This document shows positions 38,885-50,352 of a stretch of 64,000 bases of DNA, one piece after another. The position numbers and the translations under genes are program-made. This DNA comes from Sthenelais limicola. Taxonomy: Eukaryota > Annelida > Polychaeta > Phyllodocida > Sigalionidae. The notes under the pieces were generated by a model. It made no database searches, was not told the DNA's origin, and saw nothing but the letters and a program-made list of their open reading frames with translations. Where the stretch lies: NCBI GenBank assembly GCA_942159475.1, contig OW804100.1:4734627-4798626 (forward strand). The letters are read 5' to 3'. Positions within the stretch are counted from its first letter, which is position 1. Each line of letters begins with the position of its first letter.

Positions 38885-39120
38885 AGGGTCAGATTTTCAG
38901 AAAATATACAATTCAACTTCGCCAATCTTCTCAAATAACCCAATTTTCAGACGAAAATAAAGTTCAAAATACATATCAACCTAACCAAACAGATTGCTAG
39001 AATCAATGCATTGCCGAATATACTCGAATTTACCTAATATTGGCCAAATTGCAGCCTAATTTAGCAGAACTTACTAAATGTGTACAGCTGCCAATTGTAC
39101 ATTTTCTCAAAATCTGACCC
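38885..39120 (+). repeat. MITE family A copy
   Basis: 236 bp from GGGTCAGATTTTCAGAAAAT to AAAATCTGACCC, with terminal inverted repeats of about 28 bp. It belongs to the subgroup with GCAATGCCGAATATACTCG-like interior shared with 57342-57579. Confidence 0.88.
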
Positions 39121-39165
39121 AAGAGCTTTCTTAAGCAGCTTAAGAAAGCTCTTGGGTCAGATTTT
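39109..39165. repeat. Perfect palindrome at the MITE end (27-bp arms, 3-bp spacer)
   Basis: The MITE terminus AAAATCTGACCC and its flank AAGAGCTTTCTTAAG recur as an exact inverted copy after the spacer CAG, ending GGGTCAGATTTT. It looks like a hairpin-type duplication of the transposon end and its flanking DNA. Confidence 0.9.
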
Positions 39166-39294
39166 AGCTGGTATTGAATGGAAAAGGTCGACGCTGCTTA
39201 ATCGCTGGATCTTGGCATTCTTTTCATTGAATAGATTAAGATTGCAATTAAATTCACTGAGGGGAGGAATGTAGGTGTGACGTGAACGATAACT

Positions 39295-39528
39295 GGGTCA
39301 GATTTTCAGAAAATGTACAATTCGCCTTCACCAATCCTCTCATATAACCCACATTTAAGGCAGAAATTAATGAGCTTCAAAATGCAGTTTAACATAACAG
39401 AACTGATACTTTAAATCAATGAGATACCAAATATACTCAGATATACCCAAAAGGTATCATTCTTTTTAGCAGAATTGAGCAGAAATTACTAAATATATAG
39501 AGCTGTCAATTTTCTGAAAATCTGACCC
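39295..39528 (+). repeat. MITE family A copy
   Basis: 234 bp from GGGTCAGATTTTCAGAAAAT to CTGACCC. The right terminal repeat has lost about 10 bases (AGCTGTCAATTTTCTG). Confidence 0.88.
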
Positions 39529-39965
39529 AATTATCTCGATCAATTTTGAACTCAAAATGTTAATATATCACGTTGGAGCAAATTAAAGTTAATTCCAGCT
39601 ATACATCCTTCCATCCTTCAAACATAATTCTTTCCTCCCATCGTCATCTTACGTTATGTTAAACTGTATAGGGTGTCTCACATTTTAATCGCCTAGTTCT
39701 TACAAGGACTTTACAAATAAAAACGGCAACCATTTAAAAATCACCTCTCACATCAATATACTGTTTCATCCTCATTCACAAAGTTTTCCATTTAATCTGA
39801 ACATTTACCCTGACACCAATAGAGTATGGTTTGTTTCCGTGATATATCACTTACAGTTTATAGCAATATTCAACAATTGGTTGAAACGTAAAACTTATTA
39901 TAGTAAGTTTTACTTCAGAGTTTTTGATATTTCTCAAAACAACGACCTCTAAACACTATCTAATT
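39529..39965. other. Intergenic, nothing recognised
   Basis: AT-rich sequence between MITE copies with no supported gene or repeat. Confidence 0.4.
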
Positions 39966-40450
39966 GTGATGCGTTTTTAGGAAAATTGGTCATAAGTCGC
40001 AAAATATGGATTTTGAATTATCACCGTATATGAGCAGGGGAGATCAAGCTGATTCCAAAAATGTAAACACTACGACACCTAATAAGTATTTCTATATTTT
40101 AAAGTTGATATTTTTATTTTTGAAAAAAGAAGTTTACATTGTGTCTGGATGGATAATTACCAATAAATGGCTAAATATACCCCATACTAAGGCCTTCGAA
40201 ACACAAGGATATATTTAATACCTACCTACCTTTAGGACCTGGCGGAATACAGGGTCCAACCCTAGTCAGTATAAAGTTGAATAGATGGCACATGCCACTG
40301 TTTACTCCTGAATAAAGAAATGTTCAAAAAAAAAATACAATGTCCCGAGATTTGGTACATGGAGTTACATGGCTATAAGTGCTAAACCCTCCAGAAGTTA
40401 AAACATTTCAATAAAGAGAACTTGTGAAAAAAACACTTTGAAAAATACAA
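39966..40450. repeat. MITE family B copy, right terminus degraded
   Basis: It starts GTGATGCGTTTTTAGGAAAA with the family's TCATAAGTCGCAAAA block, and continues with the interior shared with 57752-58168 through AACACTTTGAAAAATAC. The right terminal repeat is missing. Confidence 0.65.
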
Positions 40451-40908
40451 ATTTATTAGATATTCCCATTTAGCATGAGTTGATGATTGTGAATTTTATA
40501 AATCATAATAATTCTGTATGACCAGAAACGAAAAATATGTGGCATGATTGAGGATTGAAAACATCCCACTTTGCAGGAGAATCCTCTAGATTGCTGTCGA
40601 GTTCTGAATGAAAGTATTTCAATTCAATTCAATAAAAGGGAACTTGTTGCGATATCTTATGAAATATAATTGTATTGCAGATAGGCAGGAAAAACCTCCA
40701 ATTGAAGCTGTAGCATCGTAAAGATGGGAGTTCAATCCACTGGTCTGGCTTTATCGACACTAGCTGCCATCCTACTCCTAGATCTACTGACATGTGCTGC
40801 AAATATACACCATCTGAGACGAAATCTCAATATCAGATAAAACCATCGCTAGGAACAAGTCGAGCGGATTTCATGAATCTGAAGCGTTTATAATACTGCA
40901 TGTGATGT

Positions 40909-41150
40909 ATTCCAGGAAAATTAGTCACAAGTCGCCAAAATGGATTTTGAGATATCATCATATTTGAAAAGATGAGATCAAGCCGATTCTATTGGGACAT
41001 CTAACGGATATTTCTATATTCTAAGTTTGATATTTTTAGTTTTAAAAAAAGTTTGCAATATTTCTGGGTGGACGTTTTTGGGAGGCGCGGGGGGGGGGGT
41101 GAGAATTTTTATTCAGGAAAATAAGCGGCATATGCCAAAGTTTTTAAGCG
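40909..41150. repeat. MITE family B copy, partial
   Basis: The left terminus GTGATGTATTCCAGGAAAAT and the interior (AGATGAGATCAAGCCGATTC, GTTTGATATTTTTAG) match the family; the right half is absent. A poly-G run lies at about 41089-41098. Confidence 0.6.
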
Positions 41151-41565
41151 GCTCGGGTAATCCCGGTCTTCCTCCGTAACCTGAAATTTCAGCATTTCTC
41201 AGATATAACAAGTTGTAGCTATATTAGTAGTTATAGCTAGTGAATAACATCTACATTATTTCTTTGGAGAGAAGAGTTTGATGAGTATATTGTTGTCGCT
41301 GATGATGGATTTATTTTCCTTTATTTGCATTTAGAGATGTTGCGACCTACATTTGTTATCAGAATAGTGAGGACACAAATATGCTCCTGCCTGTATCACT
41401 TGATTATTTGGTTGGTTAGGTTTGCATTGTTAATTCTCTTTTTACATGTTATTACTTTCCGTATTTTATGCCTATTTTGTATATTCACAGTTTCTTTTTA
41501 ATAATTTATACCTCCAGAAGATTATTTCCTTTGGGGTAAAAATCTTTAAATTTTGGAGGGGGTAT

Positions 41566-42144
41566 TGTAGTGAATATGGGTATACCAATCAAGCATTGAT
41601 TGGGCTTTGATTGTTTTAGTGTTGTTTATCATGTTTGGACCAGTACAGGTTGAATTGGCTGCAGCTGCCCTTGCTGTGCTGGTCAAGCCAGGCTTTTGGA
41701 TTCCCGCGAAAACTTACATGGGTCATATTCATTTATTCCTATATTACAGGTTACTCTTATCTAGTTGTACTTTATACCACAATTAGTGTGTTGGTCTTTC
41801 CGGATGTTCCGGCAAGATTCCTTTTATGTTCCCTAACCTGTTATTACACTAGACCTTCTTTTACCTTTCCTTTACTTGAAACACCTTGATTGACTGTCTA
41901 CCAAAGTTGCCTCTTGCCTCGATGTACTCAACCTTGTTACTCTTGCCTGGAGTGATTGTTCACTCTGGCTGAGTCATTGGGACCAAAGATTGGGACCAAG
42001 ATCAATTGACGGAATAGGTCTGTGTGGAGGAATAAAGCCTGAGATATCAAAAGACTGTGTTACTGGTTTTACTTCCCCTTCGTTGAGATTGATAGTATTT
42101 GAACCTGGTTAGTGAACTAGTATTACTAGGCGAAAATCACTACA
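41566..42144 (+). mobile_element. Lone LTR (579 bp), possibly the 3' end of a truncated LTR element
   Basis: It begins TGTAGTGA and ends TCACTACA. AATAAA at 42031-42036 sits near the end, as in other LTRs. A polypurine-like GGAGGGGGTAT directly precedes it, suggesting that it is a 3' LTR whose internal part upstream is decayed. No second copy occurs in the window and no clear target duplication was found. Confidence 0.6.
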
Positions 42145-42266
42145 TATATATTGATGTATCCACATAATCAATCAATATATAATGAATCAATGAATATCTA
42201 TTAATTAAGTTAGTGTCAATGCAAACAAAATTTTAATATTTATATGATATGTATTTTTTTCTGTAG

Positions 42267-42390
42267 AGAGCTGGAGATCTGATGAGGAGTCGGATGAGCT
42301 GACAACAACTAGCTCAGAAGGATCACAAGAACAAAAAAGTGCAGGATCGCGACCCTCCAGATCCAGTAAGAAAAGAAGTGCGGAACCGGA
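42267..42390 (+). CDS. Exon a of the DUF4806-like gene
   Basis: Acceptor TTTTTCTGTAG and donor GATG|GTAAGC. It codes a Ser/Glu-rich stretch and ends in phase 1. Confidence 0.65.
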
Positions 42391-44990
42391 TGGTAAGCTA
42401 TATATTTGGAATTTAAATTTGTATTTTGTAAATGTTATATGGCAAATGTTATGTGGCAAATGTTCATGATACATGCTCATGATACAAAATTATATATGCT
42501 TATGCATTAATAATAGTGTTTACCATAACAATATTCTTGTTGGTTAAAATAATTGCGTCTCCAGGCATATACTAAAAAGAGCAATTTGTTTCTTAGGCAT
42601 TTTCCTAATTGAAAACAATGCCAAAAGTCCAAGAAGAACATAGCTAACTGAAATTTATTTTTCATATTTGCAGCTGGGGCAATAGAGCAGGTACGGAAAT
42701 TGATTGCGAGAAGGGAGGGCAAACAGAAAGGGTACCCATCAGTGCCGAATACTGCATTTTTGAAAAACAAGGGCCAAGTAGAACAAGTAGAAAATCGATC
42801 TGCAAGTGGCCAGGAGAGTGATGAGTGTTCAGAAGGAGATATACGGAGCGAGTCTCACGAGGGTGACTTTGAAGATAATCAAAGTGAAAGCAGTACGGAG
42901 GATGAGGCAAATATACATGGGTCAAAACAGATGGACAGCAGTCCATCATCTCCAACAAAATTAAATGGGTCACAAGAGATAATGACCATGCCATCATCTC
43001 CTATGGTTAGTGCTGAGACACCATCTCCCACAATTATTGCAGACCACACATCTGGGTCAGAACAACAGATGGACATTCATAAGCAAACATCGTCCACAAA
43101 TATGAACAGCCCTGTGTTAAAACTGATGGACATTCGTAAGCAAACAGGCACACCACACAGAGAAAGCCATGCAAAATCTCCAGGATCGAGTAATGAAGAC
43201 AGACGATCTGTGTCAAAACATGTATCTCCAGCAAGTAATGAACACCGACGATCTGGGTCAAAACAGGGATCCACACAACAAGAGCTAGTTGTTACTCCAA
43301 AATCGTCCAGAAATAACATCAACAGAATTGATCTAACATCATCGTCGACAAAGGCAAACATCTCCAAGTCACCAGCTGCTGCTGTCATAGAAGGGAGTCC
43401 CACTGATGCTGCACTTGTGAACAGTTTGATGAGTAAGTGGATGAGAGTAAATTATTTAATAAATAGTAGGGTGATGACAATTATTTAATATACGTAGTCA
43501 GACAGAGTGTTATTATTAAATTGAATTATCATTTACATTTACTCAAGTTATAACTTCATTTGTATACAATATGTGAATGGTGAACCTGTTTTTTGACGTG
43601 ATAAAATATATATCGATCATGGATATTAAAAGAACATGTATATTCCTTATTCAGATTTAGAAAGACGGTCCTATGCCTTCTTTTCATCTTTCGAGGAGAA
43701 ATTTGACCTTTTCTCACGACAAGTAGAGGAGTTGGCCAAACGTGTGGGCGACAAGGAAGGGGGATATTCAAGAGGCCATGATATGTGTCCCGCTCCCTTA
43801 AAAACCAAAGAAGTGGTGGATGAACTGGACGAGAATATGGTTGACAATGGGAAGAAAGCAGCTTTGGTAGGTATATAATGATTTCAGTGATTTCAGTGTG
43901 TCAACAGAGCTATGAAAAAGTGACAAGAAATGGAAATAGTATTCAATTTTGTACCTGTATATAAATATAAAGTAAATAGCTACAATTTGATTGCAATATA
44001 GAGATAAGTATATATCATATTTAGGTGGTAATTATAAAAATTATGATCATAAATTATGTTTGATATGATATCTATACCCTGTCCAGCCTTTTTAAGAACC
44101 AGAACCGCAATGCTAGCCTATACCGACACTCTTTGAAGTCTTGGTTCTACAGAGGCTGGACAGAGTGTATGATCTATGATAATTATTATGACTTCACTAT
44201 TATATTAATGTGGTGCCCAATGGCATTTCAGGTCGAGTTTTTGTCACACTGTGGAGGAGACGACACAGGGAAGGCAGTACACAAGGTTTTGAATCGCTTG
44301 ATGGACCCACTGGCCGCTCGTCATTTCAATGTACGTGGGACAAACAAGAAGGTAGCATTCAACACCTACAAGTTGTATGGAGTTGTAATGGGTGAGTTAA
44401 ATTGAAGTTTTATGTTAAAAAAAGTTAAAAAATTTTTTAACTAGAAATAACATATCTCACTTGCAAATTATAACAACAAAATATAATCTAATAATTGATA
44501 TAGCTAATTATGAATAATGATCGAATTCTCCCAATTACATATTGAACATAGAAGGGGGACCAATATATATATCATTTAGTTTTGGATCTGTGTCTACAGT
44601 AAATTAACCTTTATACTTCGATTATCCCACAATTTAAGATAATAACCAATTCAAGGTGATCAGACATATTTTCCAAAATATATTCTTGCTAACATCTATT
44701 GGCTAAAAAATTTAAATTGTGTCTTACGATATAAGTATATTAATTATCATTACTATGATTGGTATATTCACACAGATGCAATACGAGCACAATTTGCCAA
44801 TGATAAGGATTTACACAAGAAGGTCAACAAGGCAATAAGTGAAAACCTGAGAGGTGCAGAAGGAAAGATTAAACACCGTGAGGATGCCACAAGTAGAATG
44901 GAAAAGCGGAGGGAAGAGGCTGAACGCCGTTGTACTGCAGGCGATGATGGCGAAAAACAAATGGAAGGCGACAATGATACTGTTGAGTAA
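42267..44990 (+). CDS. Five-exon gene with a DUF4806-like C-terminus (5' end not found)
   Basis: Coding exons 42267-42390, 42674-43432, 43655-43866, 44232-44391 and 44776-44990 are joined by GT-AG introns whose phases agree (1, 1, 0, 1), giving one open frame to TAA 44988-44990. The first exon begins after CTGTAG and needs an upstream exon that I could not find. The N-terminal two thirds are Ser/Glu/Lys-rich and likely disordered (SWRSDEESDELTTTSSEG). The C-terminal part (HCGGDDTGKAVHKVLNRLMD, RGTNKKVAFNTYKLYGVVMD) resembles DUF4806, a domain of unknown function common in invertebrate and transposon-linked genes. A basic, charged helical tail follows. The domain call is by memory of the motif. 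Confidence 0.75.
42674..43432 (+). CDS. Exon b of the DUF4806-like gene
   Basis: Acceptor ATATTTGCAG and donor ATGA|GTAAGT. About 250 codons, Ser/Gln/Lys/Asp-rich, with loosely repeated GSKQ/DIRKQT/SKHVSP-type units, so probably an unstructured linker. Confidence 0.75.
43655..43866 (+). CDS. Exon c of the DUF4806-like gene
   Basis: Acceptor CCTTATTCAG and donor TTTG|GTAGGT. It codes a helical stretch (FFSSFEEKFDLFSRQVEELA) that may form a coiled coil. Confidence 0.72.
44079..44163. repeat. Imperfect inverted repeat in the intron
   Basis: The arms CTGTCCAGCCT and AGGCTGGACAG, with a second inverted pair AGAACCA/TGGTTCT inside, form an 85-bp foldback, possibly a MITE. Confidence 0.6.
44232..44391 (+). 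CDS. Exon d of the DUF4806-like gene
   Basis: Acceptor GGCATTTCAG and donor ATGG|GTGAGT. It holds the core of the DUF4806-like domain. Confidence 0.75.
44776..44990 (+). CDS. Last exon of the DUF4806-like gene
   Basis: Acceptor TTCACACAG. It finishes the domain and a charged tail and ends at TAA 44988-44990. Its last codons lie in the first unit of an 88-bp tandem duplication. Confidence 0.75.
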
Positions 44991-45130
44991 AATTTGAATG
45001 TACCGTCGATCTAAAATGTCATAATATATGTTTATCTAGCCAAAACAAATGGAAGGCGACAATGATACTGTTGAGTAAAATTTGAATGTACCGTCTATCT
45101 AAAATGTCATTATATTATGTTTATCTAGCC
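44954..45130. repeat. 88-bp tandem duplication across the stop codon
   Basis: The stretch from ACAAATGGAAGGCGACAATG through the TAA to TTTATCTAGC is repeated at once with only a few differences, so a second copy of the last ten codons and stop lies in the 3' untranslated region. Confidence 0.9.
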
Positions 45131-46850
45131 ACCTTGGGCAGAAGTCCCCAGCTTCGTACTTTTATGTCAATTTTATAGGTAAATTATGAATGCAAAAGCT
45201 CTTTTTGAAATTGAATATCATATCATATTGCTGATGACTTAAAGGCAAACGCTACTATCTAGTGGAAAATGAAAATAAATGTCATTTTTCTGAAACTTTG
45301 AAATTTGATTCTTGAAGTGTTTCTGGTCATAAAGATGGAAAAAAATCAATGGGTCACCGTGCTCAATTTTTAATTAGAGTGCTTCAAAAGTTGGTATCTC
45401 AAAAGAACCAATGAGGATCAAAAGGGGGGCTCATTTTGGAGTACCTCGACTTCATAGTTCATATTTGCTATTTATATTCCCTCAATTTAAGTAAGGTTAA
45501 CAGTTTTAGAGAGAGTATTATTTTGCCAATAATTCTATGCCTCTTTTTTATAGAATGCATGTTTATTTTTATTCTGAAAACAAAAAATATGAAATGCAAA
45601 TTTTAAATTAAAAACTCAAAAAAACCCACTTTTTTTTCACTAATTTAATAAAAACATTTTTTTTCTCTCTCATCGAAATTAAATGTCATTTTTCTGATTC
45701 TTTAGTATATGGTTCTTGAAGTATGTGTGTTCATAAAACTGGAAAAAAAATAATGGGTCACCATGCTAGTTTCTGAATTATGGGGCTTTGAAACATGGCA
45801 TGACAACCATAAAATCTGCTGTTTCAATGTGTTCTATGTTTCCTAAACATGTCTATTTCAAACAGCTACAATTATTTTTTTAGCGTGATGACATACATTT
45901 TTTTCCCTATATATGTGTACAATATTACCTGCACTATATGTGTAGAACATTTTGGGACATTAGGAGTTTTCATTTTTGTTTTATTCCCAAAACCGTGAAA
46001 GAAAAATGCAGCACTTCCCAATAGACTTGCATACTAAATGGGTACAACTGAGGGTACCCACAGGTAGCTCAGTTCCCCAAACATGTCTATATCAGACAGC
46101 TATAAAAAAAATCTAACTCGATGACATATGTTTTTTTTCCTTTTAATATGTAGTATATAACCTGCACTATATGTGTAGAAAGTTTTGGGACAGTAGGAGT
46201 AGCCATTAATTGTTTGTTTTATACTATAAAACATGAAAAAATGGGCCGATTCCTCATAGATTGCAGTGCTAAAGCAATAGTACATAAAATGCCCGTATAT
46301 TTGGTATATGGAAAAGGTGGGCGTGGCAGTGAATAGTAGCGTTTGCCTTTAAATCTTAAGTTGCCTCTTGTTCAGATGCTTCCAAAATGAGAAAGAGCAA
46401 AGATCAGAGAGGCAGCTAGCATTTATTTACTACGCGATGTACATATTTGTTCTGAGTAATGTATTGATTAAATATATTTTTTAGTGGATATTTGCAAATA
46501 TAGTTTAGAGTGGGGGTTGTGGTGCTGAGGACAATTATTTGGTGCTGTGCTGGTTTAAGAGATTATTTATAGTACACACGAAAAGCAACTGTCTTTCGTT
46601 TCTGTATTTTCAAATGTATTCAGGGTATTCAGCTGATATTTATGGTTTTACTAGTTGACTTCACTATAATGAATCTTTTATGACCAGCTATGATAATATA
46701 TAAATGTATATATGAATGTTCATTTTGTTCTAATAAAGTTACTAAAGAAATAATATTGTATTCGCCATTGTTCTGCAATTTTTATTTTTAAGGTATGATT
46801 GGATCAACATTAGTTATGTGCATAATAGATGCAATTTACATGCAAACGCA
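45131..46850. other. AT-rich stretch downstream of the DUF4806-like gene
   Basis: No supported gene. There are internal near-repeats: GTCATTTTTCTGA-containing blocks at about 45280 and 45684, and AAACATGTCTAT blocks at about 45846 and 46079, which suggest an old local duplication. Confidence 0.5.
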
Positions 46851-47085
46851 TTTGCGCACAGTTCAGTGCAGTATACACCGCAATACATACGCGATAATAA
46901 AACGACTTTTGTGCGCATAATTTGCGCACAGTTCAGTGCGTAATATAACCGCAATACATACGCAATAATAAGTAACTATAAAGGACTTTTCGTGCGCATA
47001 ATTTATGCACAGTTCAGTGCGTAATATAACCGCAATACATACGCAATAATAAGTAAGGGTAAAGGACTTTTCGTGCGCATAATAT
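46851..47085. repeat. Tandem repeat of 70-81 bp, about three units
   Basis: Units begin TTTGCGCACAGTTCAGTGC and contain CCGCAATACATACGC and CTTTTCGTGCGCATAAT; starts lie at about 46851, 46921 and 47002. Similar GCGC-rich words continue loosely to about 47480. Confidence 0.8.
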
Positions 47086-47555
47086 TGGCAATATATATGC
47101 TAAAATGATTTGCGCATATTTCAGGAACTTTGGTATCCCCATAATGAGCGCTTTTCAGCCGCAAAAGGTGTGGTGCATACATTATTGCTCTTCTATCGCG
47201 ATAATAATGTGCATCAAGTTTGCGCGAACCTAAGCATTGGTAACAGCAACAAATAAAGTGTAATAAATGGCTACGCTCAACTCAGTAATTGTGCGTTCCT
47301 ATTCCGCAAAAGGTTTGCACATACTTCAGTTGTCAGTGTCGCGCTAATCATTCGCATCAAGTTTGCGCAAAGCTAAGCGTTAGAAACTGCAACAAAAAAA
47401 GCGTAATAAGTGGCTACGGTCAACTCAGTTATTGTGCGCTTCAGTATGCGCTGGTCTTTTTGCGCGTTAATTGCGTTCAATTGCCCATCGGGTAATAATG
47501 AGATGAGATGGATGTGGATAGATGGTAGGGATGAAGGTGTTGGAAGAGCATACTC

Positions 47556-47728
47556 TTACTTCTCAAGTAAAGTAGCTAAATATACTGTATATACCTTAGA
47601 AATACATGGATATAATTAATAAACTGTCTTCAAACTTGGTACATGTCTCACAAATAAATCTGTTGAATAAAACACTTTGAAAAAATCAATTTTGCGACTT
47701 GTGACTCATTTTCCTGAAACAGATCACA
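47556..47728. repeat. MITE family B copy, right part
   Basis: It ends CAATTTTGCGACTTGTGACT, then CATTTTCCTGAAACAGATCACAC, the right terminal repeat. The left part is missing. Confidence 0.6.
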
Positions 47729-48117
47729 CTTTTCCTTTCTTTGTATCTCCTTATAATTATATCCCGGCAGTCCCTGCTACCAGATTCATCCTGAAATTCT
47801 ATTAAATTGGTACAAGCTACAGATAGAAGAAGAAAGGATAGATACGTGTGCAACACTTAGACATGTAGTGTTGTTAGTTTAACCAGCTGTGCCTTACTTT
47901 AATGTCATCACACAGATATGGCCTGTTGTGGATCGATACGACTGAATGACTGTAGTGATAAGGCATTGTCATACATCAATCAACTCAAACAATGTTAAAC
48001 CACTCTTGCGCTCCTGTAACTCCAAGGTTCAATATATTAATCGATCACGACAGTCTATGTAGAACTGTTGATACTAGCGACAGAAATGATTAAAAGTGGA
48101 AGGGAAAGATTTGATGT

Positions 48118-48353
48118 GGGTCAGATTTTCAGAAAATGTACAATTCGCCTTCACCAATCCTCTCAAATAACCCACATTTAAGACAGAAATGAGCTTCAAA
48201 ATGCAGTTTAACATAACAGAACTGATACTTTAAATCAATGTGGTACCAAATATATTCAGATATACCCGGTATTCTTCATTTTTCAGCCTAATTTAGCCAA
48301 ATTTCCTTAAATGTGTAGAGCTGCCAATTGGGCATTTTCCGAAATTCTGACCC
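48118..48353 (+). repeat. MITE family A copy
   Basis: 236 bp from GGGTCAGATTTTCAGAAAAT to TTCTGACCC; both ends are recognisable and the interior is close to the copies at 18380 and 39295. Confidence 0.9.
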
Positions 48354-49131
48354 ATATGGACACTAAAATACACTCTATTCCGTGCTATCATCATACATTT
48401 AAAATGCGTTTCAATTAATAACAACCAAATTACAAAGGCTGATATAAGCTGTGATATGTATTATAGGCTTTATACCGATATAATGCTGAAAACTGAGTAA
48501 AGTTTGCGGGCTTCAGATGTATTTTTTCTGGGGTTTTTTAAACAGATTTCCATTTCCTTACAATTTCACAATTTATGTGATACCTTTCATGTAAAGAAAA
48601 TAAAACTGTTATAAAGGTTACGTCTACAACAATACCAAAGTATATTTATAATCGTTGTATACACATTTAGGAGAAAATTGTATTCTAGATCATAATATAG
48701 TCAGCATACATAATATAATATCATCATTCAGAACCAGTCGCCATATCACGACCGAAATTTGTGAAAAGATAAATACTCTGCAAGCAATGATAGCAGAGGA
48801 AATGACACATAAATCTTTATTTATTTATTTATTTATTTTTTGCCCATAAAAACAATGACAAAGAACAAGAGATATCCGCATTTGGTTTTTTAAAAAAAAC
48901 AATTCGTGAACACATATAAAATATTTGGACCAGTTGGTCTTAATCATGACTCTTATCATTTCGGTGAGTTTTGATACAACAATATATCAATACAATACAA
49001 TGATTATGACCACAAAATACCACTCTCCCTCACTGTGCTTAGGTAAGTAAGTTTGAATAAAAATGATCAGAAAGTGATTTAATTGCCCTGCCATCTCATA
49101 TCAGTCTTGAGGAATATTTTTAGTCTGGGCC
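48354..49131. other. Intergenic, nothing recognised
   Basis: AT-rich; contains a short TTTA-repeat tract near 48814-48838. No supported gene. Confidence 0.4.
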
Positions 49132-49504
49132 AACGACGCTAGGGCCCAGGTGCTAGGGCCCAGAAACCTTGGACACTAGGGCCCAGAGACGTAACGCTAT
49201 GGCCCCGAGTCCCGACGCGAGTTCAGACGCTAGGGCCCACCCACCTTCAGACGTTAGGGCCCATCGACTCTAGGGCCCACCCACCTTCAGACGCTAGGGC
49301 CCACCCAACATCAGACTCTAGGGTCCACCCACCTTCAGACGTTAGGGCCCGTCAATCCTCAGAATGGGCTCTAGCGTCTGATAGAATACCTATTTGATGG
49401 TTTCATTTAACTAATTGTGCGTGGGCCTTAGCGTCCGATGTTTGGGCCCTGAAAATATGCAAAAGTGGGCCCTAGAGCGTCGTCGGGCCCTAGTGTCTGT
49501 AGAC
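49132..49504. repeat. GGGCCC-containing repeat cluster that flips orientation
   Basis: About a dozen irregular units of about 25 bp carry ACGCTAGGGCCCA with CACCCACCTTCAG spacers. After about 49365 the same motif appears inverted (GGGCCCTAG, TTAGCGTC). It looks like a low-copy foldback minisatellite. Confidence 0.75.
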
Positions 49505-50135
49505 CAAAGTTTGAAAACGTCAAATAGATTTGAATAAAATGAAATCATTAACATAGATATAGGTGGGTGGTTATAGGATACAGGACGGTCATGAATTATG
49601 ATATAAAAGAAAAAGACAGAAGATAAAAAAAGAAAAAGAGATACCAGTTGCATGGACATATATTCACGTACATGCCGGGCTTTATCAGTTATTTTAATAG
49701 TTCAGTTCAAAGTCTTCCCTTATCTCTGTCGCCCACCGTAATAAGACATTTCAAGGTGTGTCACTTCACTGATCTACTTAAAATACAGATAAGGACCCAA
49801 TCGCGTTCAACATACGCCATTCTCCACTCGTCGGCACGAAATGAAGGTCTATTCCAGGAATTAAACTTATTATTCAAGACTTACAGGTGGGTGCATTCAA
49901 CATTGCATTAAATTCATGCGATTAGTGCTTCCGAAAATAGTGATAATGATTGTGTATGTATCGATATTGAGACCATGTTGTCAGGTATTTGATATGGGAA
50001 GTTGAACAGGTCTTGATTGGGAGATGGATTATTTACCTTCCATTTCGTCCTGTTGCAGATTGAACAGTCCGAGTAGAAATAAGACTTTGCGCTTTGATTG
50101 CATCCGAGTACGCCCCAAAATAGACATACACACAT

Positions 50136-50352
50136 GGGTAAGATTTTCAGAAGATGTAGCAGTTCTACACAATTCTCCTAAATTAGGCTGAAAAATGATG
50201 AATACCGGGTATAGCTGAGTATATTTGGTATCGCGTTGATTTAAAGTATCAGTTCTGTTATGTTAAACATCATTTTGAAGCTCATTTTTGTCTTAAGTGT
50301 GGGTTATTTGAGAGGATTGATGAAGGCAAATTGAACTGAAAATCTGAACCCC
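50136..50352 (-). repeat. MITE family A copy, reverse orientation
   Basis: From GGGTAAGATTTTCAGAAGAT to CTGAAAATCTGAACCCC. The interior (GGTATCGCGTTGATTTAAAG) is the reverse complement of the 48118 copy. Confidence 0.88.

Noticed and set aside
49132..49504. CRISPR-like alternation of repeat and spacer
   Set aside because: Units and spacers are irregular, the array reverses strand, and the genome is eukaryotic with no cas genes.
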